From: Allobosea sp. 117
GTDB taxonomy: Bacteria; Pseudomonadota; Alphaproteobacteria; Rhizobiales; Xanthobacteraceae
Direction: 5' to 3'
Length of the DNA stretch: 64,000 nucleotides
Assembly (NCBI RefSeq): GCF_000702305.1
Contig: NZ_JNLC01000013.1
Coordinates: forward strand, 310,001-374,000
Every line of letters starts with the position of its first letter. Position 1 is the stretch's first letter. The notes beneath the pieces were generated by a model. The model searched no databases and had not been told where the DNA came from. It saw only the letters and a list, made by a program, of their open reading frames with translations. This document shows positions 37,960 to 46,810 of the stretch, one piece after another. Position numbers and translations under genes: made by a program.

Positions 37960-38091
37960 GATCGGCCCGTGAAAGCCGGTTCCGTGCCCGAGCCGGGGCG
38001 CGCGGTCAAGCGGATGTGAGCGCCGGTGCTTGGCCGCGAGGGCGTTCTGCCGTTAGGTAGGGGCCGGTCGGCAACGGGGCGAGGGGACAGG

Positions 38092-38763
38092 GTGATACGG
38101 CGCATCGCGACGGCGCTTCTTATCCTCGCGCTGCTGCCGCTGGTGCTGGGCGTCATCTACAATTTCGTCCCACCGGTCTCGACGCTGATGCTGGCGCGCT
38201 GGGCCACGCTGCGGCCGGTCGAGCGCGACTGGGTGCCGCTCGATCGCATATCGCCGGCGCTGGTGCGCAGCGTGCTCGCTTCCGAGGATGCGCGCTTCTG
38301 CCAGCATTTCGGCGTCGATCTCGTCGAGCTGAACAACGTGATCGACGATTCCGACGGGCTCGACGCGCCGCGCGGGGCGTCGACCATCACCATGCAGCTC
38401 GCCAAGAACCTGTTCCTGTGGAACGGGCGCAGCATCATCCGCAAGGGCCTCGAATTCCCGCTGGCGCTCTATCTCGACCGCGTGCTCACCAAGAGGCGGC
38501 AGATCGAGATCTATCTCAACATCGCGGAATGGGGCCCGGGCGGGCAGTTCGGCGCCGAGGCGGCCGCGCGCCGCGCCTTCGGCAAGAGCGCGGCCGCGCT
38601 CGGGCCCCGCGAGGCGGCGCTGCTGGCGGTGATGCTGCCCAACCCGTATCGCCGGGACGCGGCACGCCCCGGAGCGGGGATGTCACGCCTCGCCGCGAGG
38701 CTGCTCGCGCGCCTGCCGAGGGAGGGGGGCGAGCTCACCGCCTGCCTCGGTCCGCTCGGCTGA
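38092..38763 (+). CDS. mtgA: Monofunctional peptidoglycan transglycosylase
   Basis: MtgA polymerises lipid II into glycan strands. The 223-residue product has one N-terminal membrane anchor (residues 5-23) and a GT51 domain. The catalytic Glu is Glu65 in VLASEDARFCQHFGVD. Other GT51 motifs are RGASTITMQLAKNLFL, RKGLEFPLALYLDRVLTKRRQIEIYLNIAEWGPG and AARRAFGKSA. The start GTG at 38092 has GAGGGGA upstream; an ATG further up at 38026 would give an odd basic leader. Confidence 0.94.
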   Translation: MIRRIATALLILALLPLVLGVIYNFVPPVSTLMLARWATLRPVERDWVPLDRISPALVRSVLASEDARFCQHFGVDLVELNNVIDDSDGLDAPRGASTITMQLAKNLFLWNGRSIIRKGLEFPLALYLDRVLTKRRQIEIYLNIAEWGPGGQFGAEAAARRAFGKSAAALGPREAALLAVMLPNPYRRDAARPGAGMSRLAARLLARLPREGGELTACLGPLG

Positions 38764-38912
38764 GCCGCCGGGGCAAAACGGCGTGCAAAAGCTTGCGCCG
38801 CGCCTCTTTCGTTCCGTGACGCGAGCCTGTATAAGCCCGCATTCCGAACATTGGGATATCCGGCAGCGGTCCGCCTTTCGGGCGGTGAACCCGGCCGGCA
38901 GGAGTTGATACC

Positions 38913-39098
38913 ATGGCCGTTCCGAAGAAGAAGACCAGCCCGTCGCGCCGCGGCATGCGCCGTTCCGCCGACGCCCTGAAGCAGCCGACCTATATCGAGG
39001 ACAAGGATTCGGGCGAGCTGCGCCGTCCGCACCACCTCGACCTCAAGACCGGCATGTATCGCGGCCGTCAGGTCCTGAAGGTGAAGGCCGAGGCCTGA
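38913..39098 (+). CDS. rpmF: 50S ribosomal protein L32
   Basis: A 61-residue protein starting [22 protein letters not shown], the alphaproteobacterial L32 form without the zinc-binding cysteines. [19 protein letters not shown] closes it. GGAG lies nine bases before the ATG. A GC hairpin CCGCC/GGCGG is present in its leader (about 38869-38885). It is not next to plsX here. Confidence 0.97.
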   Translation: MAVPKKKTSPSRRGMRRSADALKQPTYIEDKDSGELRRPHHLDLKTGMYRGRQVLKVKAEA

Positions 39099-39196
39099 TC
39101 CCGTCCAGCGAAGACCATCCCGGGTGAGGCGATGCGCCCATCCGGGAGACCAGTTGCGGACCTTTCCTCGTTGCCGGACAGCCTTTCGGGGGACCG

Positions 39197-39601
39197 ATGA
39201 TCGCGACCGTTCCGCTGCTGATCATTCCGCTGGTCATCTACAACATGCTCGCCTTCCTCACACCCGGACTCGGGTGGGAGGCGGTGCTGATCAGCATACC
39301 GATGGTCTCCAGCGCGCGGCTGGACGTGACCATTGGCGACGTCTTCGTGCTGATGTCGCTGGTCTTCCTGTTCCTCGAGATCGTCAAGGCGACGAGCGCG
39401 TCCACGCGCTCGATCATCGATCACATGCTCTCCACGCTGGTGTTCGTGGCGGCGCTGGTCGAGTTCATCCTGGTGGACGTCGCCGCCACCTCGACCTTCC
39501 TCATCCTGATCGCGCTGATGCTGCTCGACATCGTCGCCGGCTATTCCGTGTCGATCCGGGTGGCGCGGCGGGACTTCGCCATCGAGCCCCGCGCCGACTG
39601 A
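39197..39601 (+). CDS. Conserved hypothetical multi-pass membrane protein
   Basis: A 134-residue protein with four hydrophobic segments (about residues 3-20, 28-40 with 48-64, 76-92, 100-118) and short charged ends. Strings such as STRSIIDHMLSTLVFVAALVEFILVD look like those of a small Rhizobiales membrane family of unknown role. It begins 98 bases after rpmF. No motif suggests an activity. Confidence 0.75.
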   Translation: MIATVPLLIIPLVIYNMLAFLTPGLGWEAVLISIPMVSSARLDVTIGDVFVLMSLVFLFLEIVKATSASTRSIIDHMLSTLVFVAALVEFILVDVAATSTFLILIALMLLDIVAGYSVSIRVARRDFAIEPRAD

Positions 39602-39659
39602 ACCTGCCGGGCGGGCTCGGACGCATGGCTGCCGAGGCATCGACACGCTTGTGCAGAAC

Positions 39660-39674
39660 TTAACAACAAATTAA
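39660..39674. promoter_or_regulatory. CtrA full-site box
   Basis: TTAACAACAAATTAA is an exact TTAA-N7-TTAA match to the alphaproteobacterial CtrA full-site consensus, located about 105 bases before the ATG of the GGDEF-EAL gene in an AT-rich island. This predicts cell-cycle control of that gene. Confidence 0.7.
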
Positions 39675-39779
39675 TCTCATTTTATTACCAATTCAGTGCC
39701 GCCGCCGGACTGCGTTGCGCAGGTGGCGGCGTTTTTCGATTCTCTCTCTCTCCTTTTCATTCTCGCTCGCGGTATCCGC

Positions 39780-41522
39780 ATGACCGTCACGCGCCTTCCC
39801 GATTCGACTCCAGCCGAGGGTGCGCAGCTTTCCGCCGCCAGGCTGGCGCGCATCGTCGCCGGCATTGGCGGCACCGCCTATGAGTGGACGATCGAGGATG
39901 ACGGCCTCGTCTGGGACGCTGAAGCGGGAGCCGTGCTCGGCCTGTCCGACGTGAGCGGCATCGCCACCGGCAAGGGCTATGCGGCGCTGGTCGACGGCGC
40001 CTCGGGAAAATCGCGCTACGACGCCATCATGGATGGCGGGCGGCAGGAGGACGAGCGGCAGGACGACGGGCGGGGCGTGATCTTCGAGACCGTCTACCGG
40101 CTGCGCCGCGACGAGGATCCCTCCACCGCGATCTGGATCGAGGACCGGGGCGTGTGGTTCGCCGACGAGACCGGCAAGCCCAGCCGTGCCTGCGGCATCG
40201 TCCGCGTGCTGAGCGAGCAGGAGGCCATGCGCCGGGAGGCCGAGCGCACGGGCAAGGTCGATCCGCTGATGCGCCCGATCAACCGCCAGCATCTCGCCCA
40301 GGCGATCGAGGAGCGGCTCGCCGACGCGGTGCGCTACCGCAGCCAGTTCGGCTTCCTGCTCATCAACATCGATCATCTCGGCCGGCTGAACGACGCCTAT
40401 GGGTTCGAGGTCACCGACGAGGTGATCGAGATGGTGCTTCAGCGGCTGCGGGCGCGCATGCGCGGGCATGACGAGATCGGCCGCTTCTCCGGCAACAAGT
40501 TCGGCATCGTGCTGCGTGACTGCTCGCCCGACGACATGGCGGTGGCGGCGCAGCGCTTCATCAGCGCCATCGAGGGCGACGCGCTGCAGACGCGCGGCGG
40601 CTCGCTCGCTGTCGCGGTCACGGCCGGCGGCGTCATCGCGCCGCGCCATGCCCGCACCGTGCCGGAGATTTTCGCGCGGGCGCAGGACGCGCTGGAGCGC
40701 GCCAAGGTGCATGCCCGGGGCGGCTATCTGCCCTACCAGCCGAGCCCGGAGCGCGAGATTTCCCGGCGCAACAATCTGCGGCTCACCGACGAGATCGTCT
40801 CGGCGCTGTCGGAGCAGCGGGTCACACTGGCGTTCCAGCCGATCGCCGATGCGGCGACGCGCAAGGTGCGTCTGTACGAGTGCCTCGTGCGCATCTACGC
40901 CACCGACGGCACCGTCATGGACGGCGGCGCGATCGTGCCGATCGCCGAGAAGTTCGGCCTGATGCGCCTGCTCGACTGCCGCGTACTGGAACTCGCGCTC
41001 GATGCCCTGGAGGCGGATCCCGATATCCGGCTGTCGGTCAACGTATCCCCGAGCACGGTGAACGACCGTTCCTGGCTGGCGGCGCTGGAGCGGCGCGGAC
41101 GTCGCGGGCTCGCCTCGCGCCTGCTGGTGGAGATCACCGAGACGGCGGCGATCAACGACGTCGAGGTCACGCGCCGCTTCGTGCACCGGCTGCACGACGT
41201 CGGCTGCAAGGTGGCGATGGACGATTTCGGCGCCGGCTACACGTCGTTCCGCAACCTGCGCCGGCTCGGCGTCGACATGCTGAAGCTCGACGGCAGCTTC
41301 ATCAGCCCGCTGATGGAATCGGAGGACGATCGCTTCTTCGTGCGCACGCTATTGTCGCTCGCCCGCTTCATGGGCCTTGCGACCGTGGCCGAATGGGTGC
41401 CGGACGAGAAGACCGCGGCGTTGCTGGTGGAGTGGGGCTGCGACTATCTGCAGGGCGAGGCGATCGGCCTCGCGCGCGATACGCCCACCGTCGCCAGGAT
41501 GCCATCCTCCGAGAAGGTCTGA
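39780..41522 (+). CDS. GGDEF-EAL protein with degenerate GGDEF, probable c-di-GMP phosphodiesterase
   Basis: A 580-residue cytosolic protein. An N-terminal PAS-like part (about residues 15-150) precedes a GGDEF-like domain in which the signature is SGNKF, so cyclase activity is unlikely. The EAL domain begins near residue 335 with ECLVRI in place of EAL-R. The remaining metal and catalytic residues are present: LSVNVSP, LLVEITETA, AMDDFGAGYTSF, LKLDGSFI, AEWVP and DYLQGEAIG. It is therefore a likely phosphodiesterase. Start ATG 39780. A CtrA box lies upstream. Confidence 0.9.
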   Translation: MTVTRLPDSTPAEGAQLSAARLARIVAGIGGTAYEWTIEDDGLVWDAEAGAVLGLSDVSGIATGKGYAALVDGASGKSRYDAIMDGGRQEDERQDDGRGVIFETVYRLRRDEDPSTAIWIEDRGVWFADETGKPSRACGIVRVLSEQEAMRREAERTGKVDPLMRPINRQHLAQAIEERLADAVRYRSQFGFLLINIDHLGRLNDAYGFEVTDEVIEMVLQRLRARMRGHDEIGRFSGNKFGIVLRDCSPDDMAVAAQRFISAIEGDALQTRGGSLAVAVTAGGVIAPRHARTVPEIFARAQDALERAKVHARGGYLPYQPSPEREISRRNNLRLTDEIVSALSEQRVTLAFQPIADAATRKVRLYECLVRIYATDGTVMDGGAIVPIAEKFGLMRLLDCRVLELALDALEADPDIRLSVNVSPSTVNDRSWLAALERRGRRGLASRLLVEITETAAINDVEVTRRFVHRLHDVGCKVAMDDFGAGYTSFRNLRRLGVDMLKLDGSFISPLMESEDDRFFVRTLLSLARFMGLATVAEWVPDEKTAALLVEWGCDYLQGEAIGLARDTPTVARMPSSEKV

Positions 41523-41610
41523 CCGGCGCCGCTGCGCCTGCGCGCGGCGGCCATGCCAAGGCGGCAGGGACGGCGCCGATCGCTCGCGCCGCCCGCATCC
41601 GCGCGGAAGA

Positions 41611-42195
41611 TCAGCTCTTCTTCTCGTCCTTCTCGCCGAGGCGGTCGAGCCGCTTCTGCATCTCGGCGACCTGACGCTTGAGATCGTCGAGATCGTCGGG
41701 CCGCTCCGGCACGGTGGGCGGCGCGTCGGCGCGCCCGTTCGGCAGGAACATTTTGAAGGTGCGGTCGAAAATCTCCATGTTCCGCCGCACCTGCTCCTCC
41801 ATCGCGCCGAAGCCGCCGACGCCGAAACCGCCGACCCCGAAGGTCTTGGCGATCTGGTCGCGGAACTTCTCCTGATCGCGGGAGAAGTTCTCGATGGAGA
41901 TATCGAGGTAACGAGGAACCAGCATTTGCATGCTGTCCCCGTAGAAGCGGATGATCTGGCGCAGGAAGTTGATCGGCAGGAGACTCTGCCCTTTTCCTTC
42001 CTGCTCGAAGATGATCTGCGTCAATACGGAATGGGTGATGTCTTCACCGCTCTTTGCGTCGTAGACGACAAAGTCTTCGCCGCTTTTCACCATCAATGCG
42101 AGGTCTTCGAGCGTTACATAAGTGCTCGTGCCGGTGTTGTAGAGCCGCCGGTTCGCATATTTCTTGATGGTGACGGGTTCCGTGGATTTTGCCAT
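41611..42195 (-). CDS. phaR: Polyhydroxyalkanoate synthesis regulator PhaR
   Basis: PhaR binds both PHB granules and phasin/PHB promoters, releasing DNA when granules form. The 194-residue product has the PHB/PHA accumulation DNA-binding domain IKKYANRRLYNTGTSTYVTLEDL at residues 10-33 and the FEQEGKGQSLLPINFLRQIIRFYG region. A short Gly/Phe repeat (FGVGGFGVGGFGAM) and a coiled C-terminal end follow. It is divergent from phaA, the usual arrangement. Confidence 0.95.
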   Translation of the reverse strand: MAKSTEPVTIKKYANRRLYNTGTSTYVTLEDLALMVKSGEDFVVYDAKSGEDITHSVLTQIIFEQEGKGQSLLPINFLRQIIRFYGDSMQMLVPRYLDISIENFSRDQEKFRDQIAKTFGVGGFGVGGFGAMEEQVRRNMEIFDRTFKMFLPNGRADAPPTVPERPDDLDDLKRQVAEMQKRLDRLGEKDEKKS

Positions 42196-42215
42196 GTGAT
42201 CCGGTCGCCTTGGTC

Positions 42216-42245
42216 GTTTCCCCTTGGAAACTGTAGAGCGTTTCC
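42216..42245. promoter_or_regulatory. Alternating GTTTCC/GGAAAC/GTTTCC element in the phaR leader
   Basis: GTTTCC (42216-42221), GGAAAC (42226-42231) and GTTTCC (42240-42245) allow the middle arm to pair with either neighbour but not both. This is a possible alternative-hairpin switch in the phaR 5' region or an operator with two half-site spacings. Confidence 0.4.
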
Positions 42246-42338
42246 AGCCCGCCTGCTACTGGATTGTGCATTGCGGCGCCCAGGATTGCTGCACCCCTTT
42301 TGCGCGAAAGAAATGCCGACCCTAAACGTCGGTCGCAT

Positions 42339-42350
42339 TGACATGTGTCA
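42339..42350. promoter_or_regulatory. Palindrome TGACATGTGTCA upstream of phaA
   Basis: A perfect 12-bp palindrome overlaps a TTGACA that could be a -35 box (42338-42343), about 90 bases before the phaA start. It may be an operator on the phaA promoter. No clear -10 box was found. Confidence 0.4.
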
Positions 42351-42439
42351 CTTGCGCCCAACACCATTGCGGCACAATTACAAGCCGGACGGCGCGCTGC
42401 AGTGCGCCAGCACGGTTCGGAACCGGGAGGATGAGACCT

Positions 42440-43618
42440 ATGAAAGACGGCATCGTTATCGTCAGCGCCGTGCGCACGCCCGTCGGCGCCTTCAACGGGG
42501 CGCTCTCGTCCCTGCCGGCGCACGAGCTCGGCAAGGCGGCGATCAAGGCGGCGCTTGAGCGCGCGGGCGTGGCGCCCGACGAGGTGTCCGAGACCATCAT
42601 GGGCCAGGTCCTCACCGCCGGCGCCGGGCAGAATCCGGCGCGGCAGGCCTCGGTGGCGGCCGGCATTCCGGTGGAGAGCCCCGCCTGGGTCGTGAACCAG
42701 CTCTGCGGCTCCGGCCTGCGCGCGGTGGCGCTCGGCTATCAGGCGATCCTCAACGGCGACAGCGACATTGTGGTCGCCGGCGGCCAGGAATCGATGAGCC
42801 AGGCGCCGCACTGCGCGCATCTGCGCAACGGCACCAAGATGGGCAGCCTCGAGATGGTCGACACCATGATCAAGGACGGCCTCTGGGACGCCTTCAATGG
42901 CTACCACATGGGCACCACCGCCGAGAACGTCGCCCGCCAGTGGCAGATCACCCGCGAGCAGCAGGACGAGTTCGCCGTCGGCTCGCAGAACAAGGCCGAG
43001 GCGGCGCAGAAGGCCGGCCGCTTCAAGGAGGAGATCGTCCCCATCACCATCACGACCCGCAAGGGGGACGTGGTGGTCGCCGACGACGAGTATCCGCGCC
43101 ACGGCGCCACGCTCGACTCCATGGCCAAGCTGCGCCCGGCCTTCTCCAAGGACGGCACGGTGACGGCGGGCAACGCCTCGGGTATCAATGACGGCGCCGC
43201 CGCCGTGGTGCTGATGAGCGCGTCCAAGGCCGCGAGCGCCGGCAAGACGCCGATCGCGCGCATCGTCTCCTGGGCGCAGGCGGGCGTCGATCCGGCGATC
43301 ATGGGCTCCGGCCCCATCCCGGCCTCGCGCCGCGCGCTGGAGAAGGCTGGCTGGACGGTCGCCGATCTCGACCTCGTCGAAGCCAACGAGGCCTTCGCCG
43401 CCCAGGCCTGCGCGGTGAACAAGGATCTCGGCTGGGATCCCGCCAAGGTGAACGTGAACGGCGGCGCCATCGCCCTCGGTCACCCGATCGGCGCGTCCGG
43501 CGCGCGCGTGCTCACCACGCTGCTCTACGAGATGCAGAAGCGGGACGCCAAGAAGGCCCTCGCCACGCTCTGCATCGGCGGCGGCATGGGCATCGCCATG
43601 TGCGTCGAGCGCGACTGA
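42440..43618 (+). CDS. phaA: Acetyl-CoA acetyltransferase (beta-ketothiolase)
   Basis: PhaA condenses two acetyl-CoA to acetoacetyl-CoA, the first step of PHB synthesis. The 392-residue thiolase has Cys89 in [10 protein letters not shown], His348 in [15 protein letters not shown] and Cys378 in [10 protein letters not shown]. The ATG at 42440 lies nine bases after GGGAGG (42425-42430); the ATG at 42431 abuts it and was not preferred. phaB is 140 bases downstream. Confidence 0.97.
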   Translation: MKDGIVIVSAVRTPVGAFNGALSSLPAHELGKAAIKAALERAGVAPDEVSETIMGQVLTAGAGQNPARQASVAAGIPVESPAWVVNQLCGSGLRAVALGYQAILNGDSDIVVAGGQESMSQAPHCAHLRNGTKMGSLEMVDTMIKDGLWDAFNGYHMGTTAENVARQWQITREQQDEFAVGSQNKAEAAQKAGRFKEEIVPITITTRKGDVVVADDEYPRHGATLDSMAKLRPAFSKDGTVTAGNASGINDGAAAVVLMSASKAASAGKTPIARIVSWAQAGVDPAIMGSGPIPASRRALEKAGWTVADLDLVEANEAFAAQACAVNKDLGWDPAKVNVNGGAIALGHPIGASGARVLTTLLYEMQKRDAKKALATLCIGGGMGIAMCVERD

Positions 43619-43673
43619 TCTCATCGCCTATTTGCTGACTTCCACAGCTTGACCTAACGCAACATACGACCGG

Positions 43674-43693
43674 CGAGACGTCGCTACGTCTCG
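43674..43693 (+). other. Intercistronic hairpin between phaA and phaB
   Basis: CGAGACGT/ACGTCTCG forms an 8-bp stem with tetraloop CGCT and no T-tract. A second weaker hairpin (GGCTGGCA/TGCCGGC) follows around 43712. They may stabilise or process the phaAB message. Confidence 0.45.
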
Positions 43694-43758
43694 TCGTTCG
43701 TGTCGGCGTAACAAAGGCTGGCATTTTGCCGGCGATAAACGTTCAGGAGGGAATGGAA

Positions 43759-44484
43759 ATGCCCCGCGTCGCATTGGTCACGGGCGGCACCCGTGGAATA
43801 GGTGCCGCCGTCTGCAAGGCGCTCAAGCAGGCCGGCTATTCGGTCGCCGCCAATTATGCCGGCAATGCCGAGGCTGCGGCCAAGTTCACCGAGGAGACCG
43901 GCATCCCGGCCTTCAAGTGGGACGTCTCGGACTTCGCCGCCTGCAAGGCGGGCGTCGCCGAGGTCGAGGCGGCGCTGGGGCCGGTCGACGTGCTGGTGAA
44001 CAATGCCGGCATCACCCGCGACGGCATGCTACACAAGATGACGCCCGAGCAGTGGTACGCGGTCATCAACACCAACCTGAACTCGGTGTTCAACATGTGC
44101 CGGCAGGTGATCGAGGGCATGCGCGATCGCAATTTCGGGCGCATCGTCACCATCTCCTCGATCAACGGCCAGAAGGGCCAGATGGGGCAGACTAACTATT
44201 CCGCGGCCAAGGCCGGCGAGATCGGCTTCACCAAGGCGCTGGCGCAGGAGAACGCGCGCAAGGGCATCACCGTGAACGCCATCTGCCCGGGCTATATCGG
44301 CACCGAGATGGTCCGCGCCGTGCCTCAGGAAGTGCTGGACAAGCAGATCCTTCCGAACATCCCGGTCGGCCGCCTCGGCGAGCCGGAGGAGATCGCGCGT
44401 TGCGTCGCCTTCCTGGTGGCGGACGACGCTGGCTTCATCACCGGCGCCACGCTCACCGCCAATGGCGGCCAGTACATGGCGTAA
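43759..44484 (+). CDS. phaB: Acetoacetyl-CoA reductase
   Basis: PhaB reduces acetoacetyl-CoA to (R)-3-hydroxybutyryl-CoA with NADPH. The 241-residue SDR has TGGTRGIGAAV, NNAGITRDGMLHKM and the catalytic SSINGQKGQMGQTNYSAAKAG, where the Gln-rich loop and the Tyr-Lys pair are diagnostic for PhaB. The ATG at 43759 is eight bases from AGGAGG (43745-43750). phaC is not in this window. Confidence 0.97.
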   Translation: MPRVALVTGGTRGIGAAVCKALKQAGYSVAANYAGNAEAAAKFTEETGIPAFKWDVSDFAACKAGVAEVEAALGPVDVLVNNAGITRDGMLHKMTPEQWYAVINTNLNSVFNMCRQVIEGMRDRNFGRIVTISSINGQKGQMGQTNYSAAKAGEIGFTKALAQENARKGITVNAICPGYIGTEMVRAVPQEVLDKQILPNIPVGRLGEPEEIARCVAFLVADDAGFITGATLTANGGQYMA

Positions 44485-44525
44485 GCCGCCGGCGGCCAAT
44501 ATCGGCGCGCATCGGATTCGGCATG

Positions 44526-44562
44526 AGCGCGGCGGGGAAAATCTCCGCCGCGCTTGGCTTTT
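44526..44562 (+). terminator. Terminator after phaB
   Basis: AGCGCGGCGG/CCGCCGCGCT 10-bp stem with a nine-base loop, then TGGCTTTT. The T-run is short and offset, so strength is moderate. Confidence 0.7.
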
Positions 44563-44614
44563 GGGCCGTGCCGGGGCGATAAGGGCGCAGCTTCCTTCAA
44601 CCCCTGCTCGGTTC

Positions 44615-45526
44615 ATGTCGCGCATCACCGCTACCCTCGTCGGCTGCACGGCGATTCTCCTGTGGTCGACGCTCGCCCTCGCCACCTCGGCGACGGGGGC
44701 TGTGCCGCCGTTCCTGCTCACCGCGCTGACCTTCTCGATCGGCGGCGCCGTGGGCCTTGCCGCCGCGGTGCTGCGCGGCGTGCCGCTCGGTGTGCTGCGC
44801 CAGCCCTGGCCGGTCTGGCTGCACGGGGTCGGCGGGCTGTTCGGCTACCACTTCTTCTATTTCTCCGCGCTCAAGCTGGCGCCGCCGGCCGAGGCGGGGC
44901 TGATCGCCTATCTCTGGCCGCTGCTCATCGTGCTGATGTCGTCGCTGCTGCCCGGCGAAAAGCTGAAATCCGTCCATGTGATCGGCGCGCTGATGGGCCT
45001 TGCCGGAACGGTGGTGCTGCTCGGCGGGCGCGCCGGCGGGCTCGGCTTCTCGCCGGCCTATCTGCCCGGCTATGGCGCGGCTCTGCTCTGCGCCTTCATC
45101 TGGTCGGGCTATTCGGTGCTGTCGCGCCGTTTCCAGTCGGTGCCGACCGACGTGGTGGCCGGCTTCTGCCTCGCCACCGCGGCGCTTTCGGCGCTGTGCC
45201 ACCTCGCCTTCGAGCCGCATATATGGCCGTCGGGCACCGGCGAGTGGCTGGCGGTGGCGGCGCTCGGCGCCGGACCGGTCGGGCTCGCCTTCTACACCTG
45301 GGACATCGGCATGAAGCGCGGCGACATAAAGCTGCTCGGCATTGCCTCCTATGCCGCGCCGGTGCTCTCCACCCTGCTGCTGGTCGCGGCCGGCTATGCC
45401 GCGGCCTCGTGGAGCCTTGCCGTCGCCTGCGGGCTCATCGTCGGCGGAGCGCTGGTGGCGACGGTGCTGGCGCGGAAGCAGCCAGCGGAATCGCGCAGGT
45501 CTCTGTCGCAAAGCTCTTCAACTTAG
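44615..45526 (+). CDS. EamA/DMT-superfamily transporter (YddG-like)
   Basis: A 303-residue inner-membrane protein with about ten helices in two EamA repeats. SRITATLVGCTAILLWSTLALATSAT, GYHFFYFSALKLAPPAEAGLIAYLWPLLIVLMS, and in the second repeat AGPVGLAFYTWDIGMKRGDIKLLGIASYAAPVLSTLLL, match the aromatic amino-acid/purine exporter YddG branch. Substrate unproven. It follows the phaB terminator, so it probably has its own promoter. It is convergent with the cupin gene. Confidence 0.9.
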   Translation: MSRITATLVGCTAILLWSTLALATSATGAVPPFLLTALTFSIGGAVGLAAAVLRGVPLGVLRQPWPVWLHGVGGLFGYHFFYFSALKLAPPAEAGLIAYLWPLLIVLMSSLLPGEKLKSVHVIGALMGLAGTVVLLGGRAGGLGFSPAYLPGYGAALLCAFIWSGYSVLSRRFQSVPTDVVAGFCLATAALSALCHLAFEPHIWPSGTGEWLAVAALGAGPVGLAFYTWDIGMKRGDIKLLGIASYAAPVLSTLLLVAAGYAAASWSLAVACGLIVGGALVATVLARKQPAESRRSLSQSSST

Positions 45527-45539
45527 AACCTGCGCCGTT

Positions 45540-45977
45540 TTAGCCCGGCGACCAGCCGGGCGCGGCGAGCTCGAAGCCGGCGAACTCGAAGCCCGGCGCC
45601 ACCGTGCAGCCAACCAGCGTCCAGTCGCCGAGGCTCTCGGCAGATTGCCACCAGCCGCGCGGCACCGCGATCTGCGGCGCGGCGCCGGAATCGAAATCGG
45701 GACCGAGGACGCGGCGCTCGACCGGGCCGCGGTCGCCGGGCGCCAGCAGCAGGGCAAGCGGCGCCCCCGCGTGCCAGTGCCAAACCTCGGCGGCATCCAC
45801 GCGGTGCCAGTGCGAGCGCTCGCCGGCGGCCAGCAGGAAATAGATCGCGGTCGACGCCGCGCGCCCGTCCGATGTGCGGTGGGGATCGCGGAAGGTCTCG
45901 CGGAAGTGACCGCCCTCCGGATGCGGGGTCAGTCCCAGCCGGGCAATGACCTCAGCAGCGGTGAGCGCGGTCGCCAT
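45540..45977 (-). CDS. Cupin (DUF985) family protein
   Basis: A 145-residue small beta-barrel protein of the DUF985 cupin family. It starts with LTAAEVIARLGLTPHPEGGHFRETFRD and has a metal-site-like SHWHRVDAAEVWHWHAGAPL. Ending with GDWTLVGCTVAPGFEFAGFELA is also typical. The reaction is unknown. Five bases separate its start from the stop of gloB, so the two are likely co-transcribed. Confidence 0.88.
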   Translation of the reverse strand: MATALTAAEVIARLGLTPHPEGGHFRETFRDPHRTSDGRAASTAIYFLLAAGERSHWHRVDAAEVWHWHAGAPLALLLAPGDRGPVERRVLGPDFDSGAAPQIAVPRGWWQSAESLGDWTLVGCTVAPGFEFAGFELAAPGWSPG

Positions 45978-45982
45978 GCCGG

Positions 45983-46762
45983 TCAGCCCCGGAAGCTGTT
46001 CTTCAGCGACCTGAGCTCGGTGAAGACCGCCCCCGGCGTCGCGCCGCCAAGGCCGAGCCGCTCGGCGAGGGCAGGATCGTCCGCCCGCAGGAAGGGGTTG
46101 GTCTCCTTCTCGGCGCCGATGGTGGTCGGCAGCGTCGGGCGATTTGCGGCGCGCACCGCCTCCACCTCCGCCAGCCGAGCGACGAGCCCTTCATTGTCGG
46201 GGTCGACGCTGAGCGCGAAGCGCGCATTGGAGAGCGTATACTCGTGGCCGCAATAGACGAGGATGTCGTCGGGGAGGGCGCGCAGCCTGAGCAGCGATTC
46301 CCACAGCACCGGAGGATCGCATTCGAAGGGGCGCCCGCATCCCATTACGAACAGCGTGTCGCCGCTGAACAGAAGACGCTCGTCCTCGAACAGGAAGACG
46401 ATGTGCCCCTTGGTGTGGCCCGGCGTCTCCAGCACCCGGCCGACCAGCGAGCCGACCGCCACCGGATCGCCGTCCACCACGGCGAAGTCGAGGCCGGGTA
46501 TGGTCTCGCGCTCGGCCTTGGGGCCGATCACCGTGGCGCCGAAGCGCTCCTTCAGCGCCAGCACGCCGGCGATGTGGTCGGTGTGGTGGTGGGTGACGAG
46601 GATGTGGGTGAGATTCCACCCCTCCCGGTCCAGCGCCGCGAGAATGGGCGCCACCTCGGGAGCGTCGACCACCGCCGTCGCCTCGGTCGCCGGATCGTGC
46701 AGCAGCACCGCGTAATTATCGGCGAGGCAAGGTATCAGGCGGAGCTCGGCCGGCATCGGCAC
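45983..46762 (-). CDS. gloB: Hydroxyacylglutathione hydrolase (glyoxalase II)
   Basis: GloB hydrolyses S-lactoylglutathione to lactate and glutathione. The 259-residue metallo-beta-lactamase-fold enzyme has the binuclear metal motif THHHTDH at residues 57-63, with further ligands in ETPGHTKGHIVF, FSGDTLFVMGCGRPFE and YCGHEYTLSNARFA. The C-terminal part ends ELRSLKNSFRG as usual. It partners gloA at 32641. It is the first gene of a two-gene unit with the DUF985 gene. Confidence 0.95.
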   Translation of the reverse strand: MPMPAELRLIPCLADNYAVLLHDPATEATAVVDAPEVAPILAALDREGWNLTHILVTHHHTDHIAGVLALKERFGATVIGPKAERETIPGLDFAVVDGDPVAVGSLVGRVLETPGHTKGHIVFLFEDERLLFSGDTLFVMGCGRPFECDPPVLWESLLRLRALPDDILVYCGHEYTLSNARFALSVDPDNEGLVARLAEVEAVRAANRPTLPTTIGAEKETNPFLRADDPALAERLGLGGATPGAVFTELRSLKNSFRG

Positions 46763-46810
46763 CTCGTTTCAGGAGGGATTCGTCAGCGGCATCGTCCTCA
46801 GCGGCACGTC

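Noticed and set aside
38800-38840. A TATAAG that could be the -10 box of rpmF
   Set aside because: The region 16-18 bases upstream does not resemble a -35 box, so I did not annotate a promoter.
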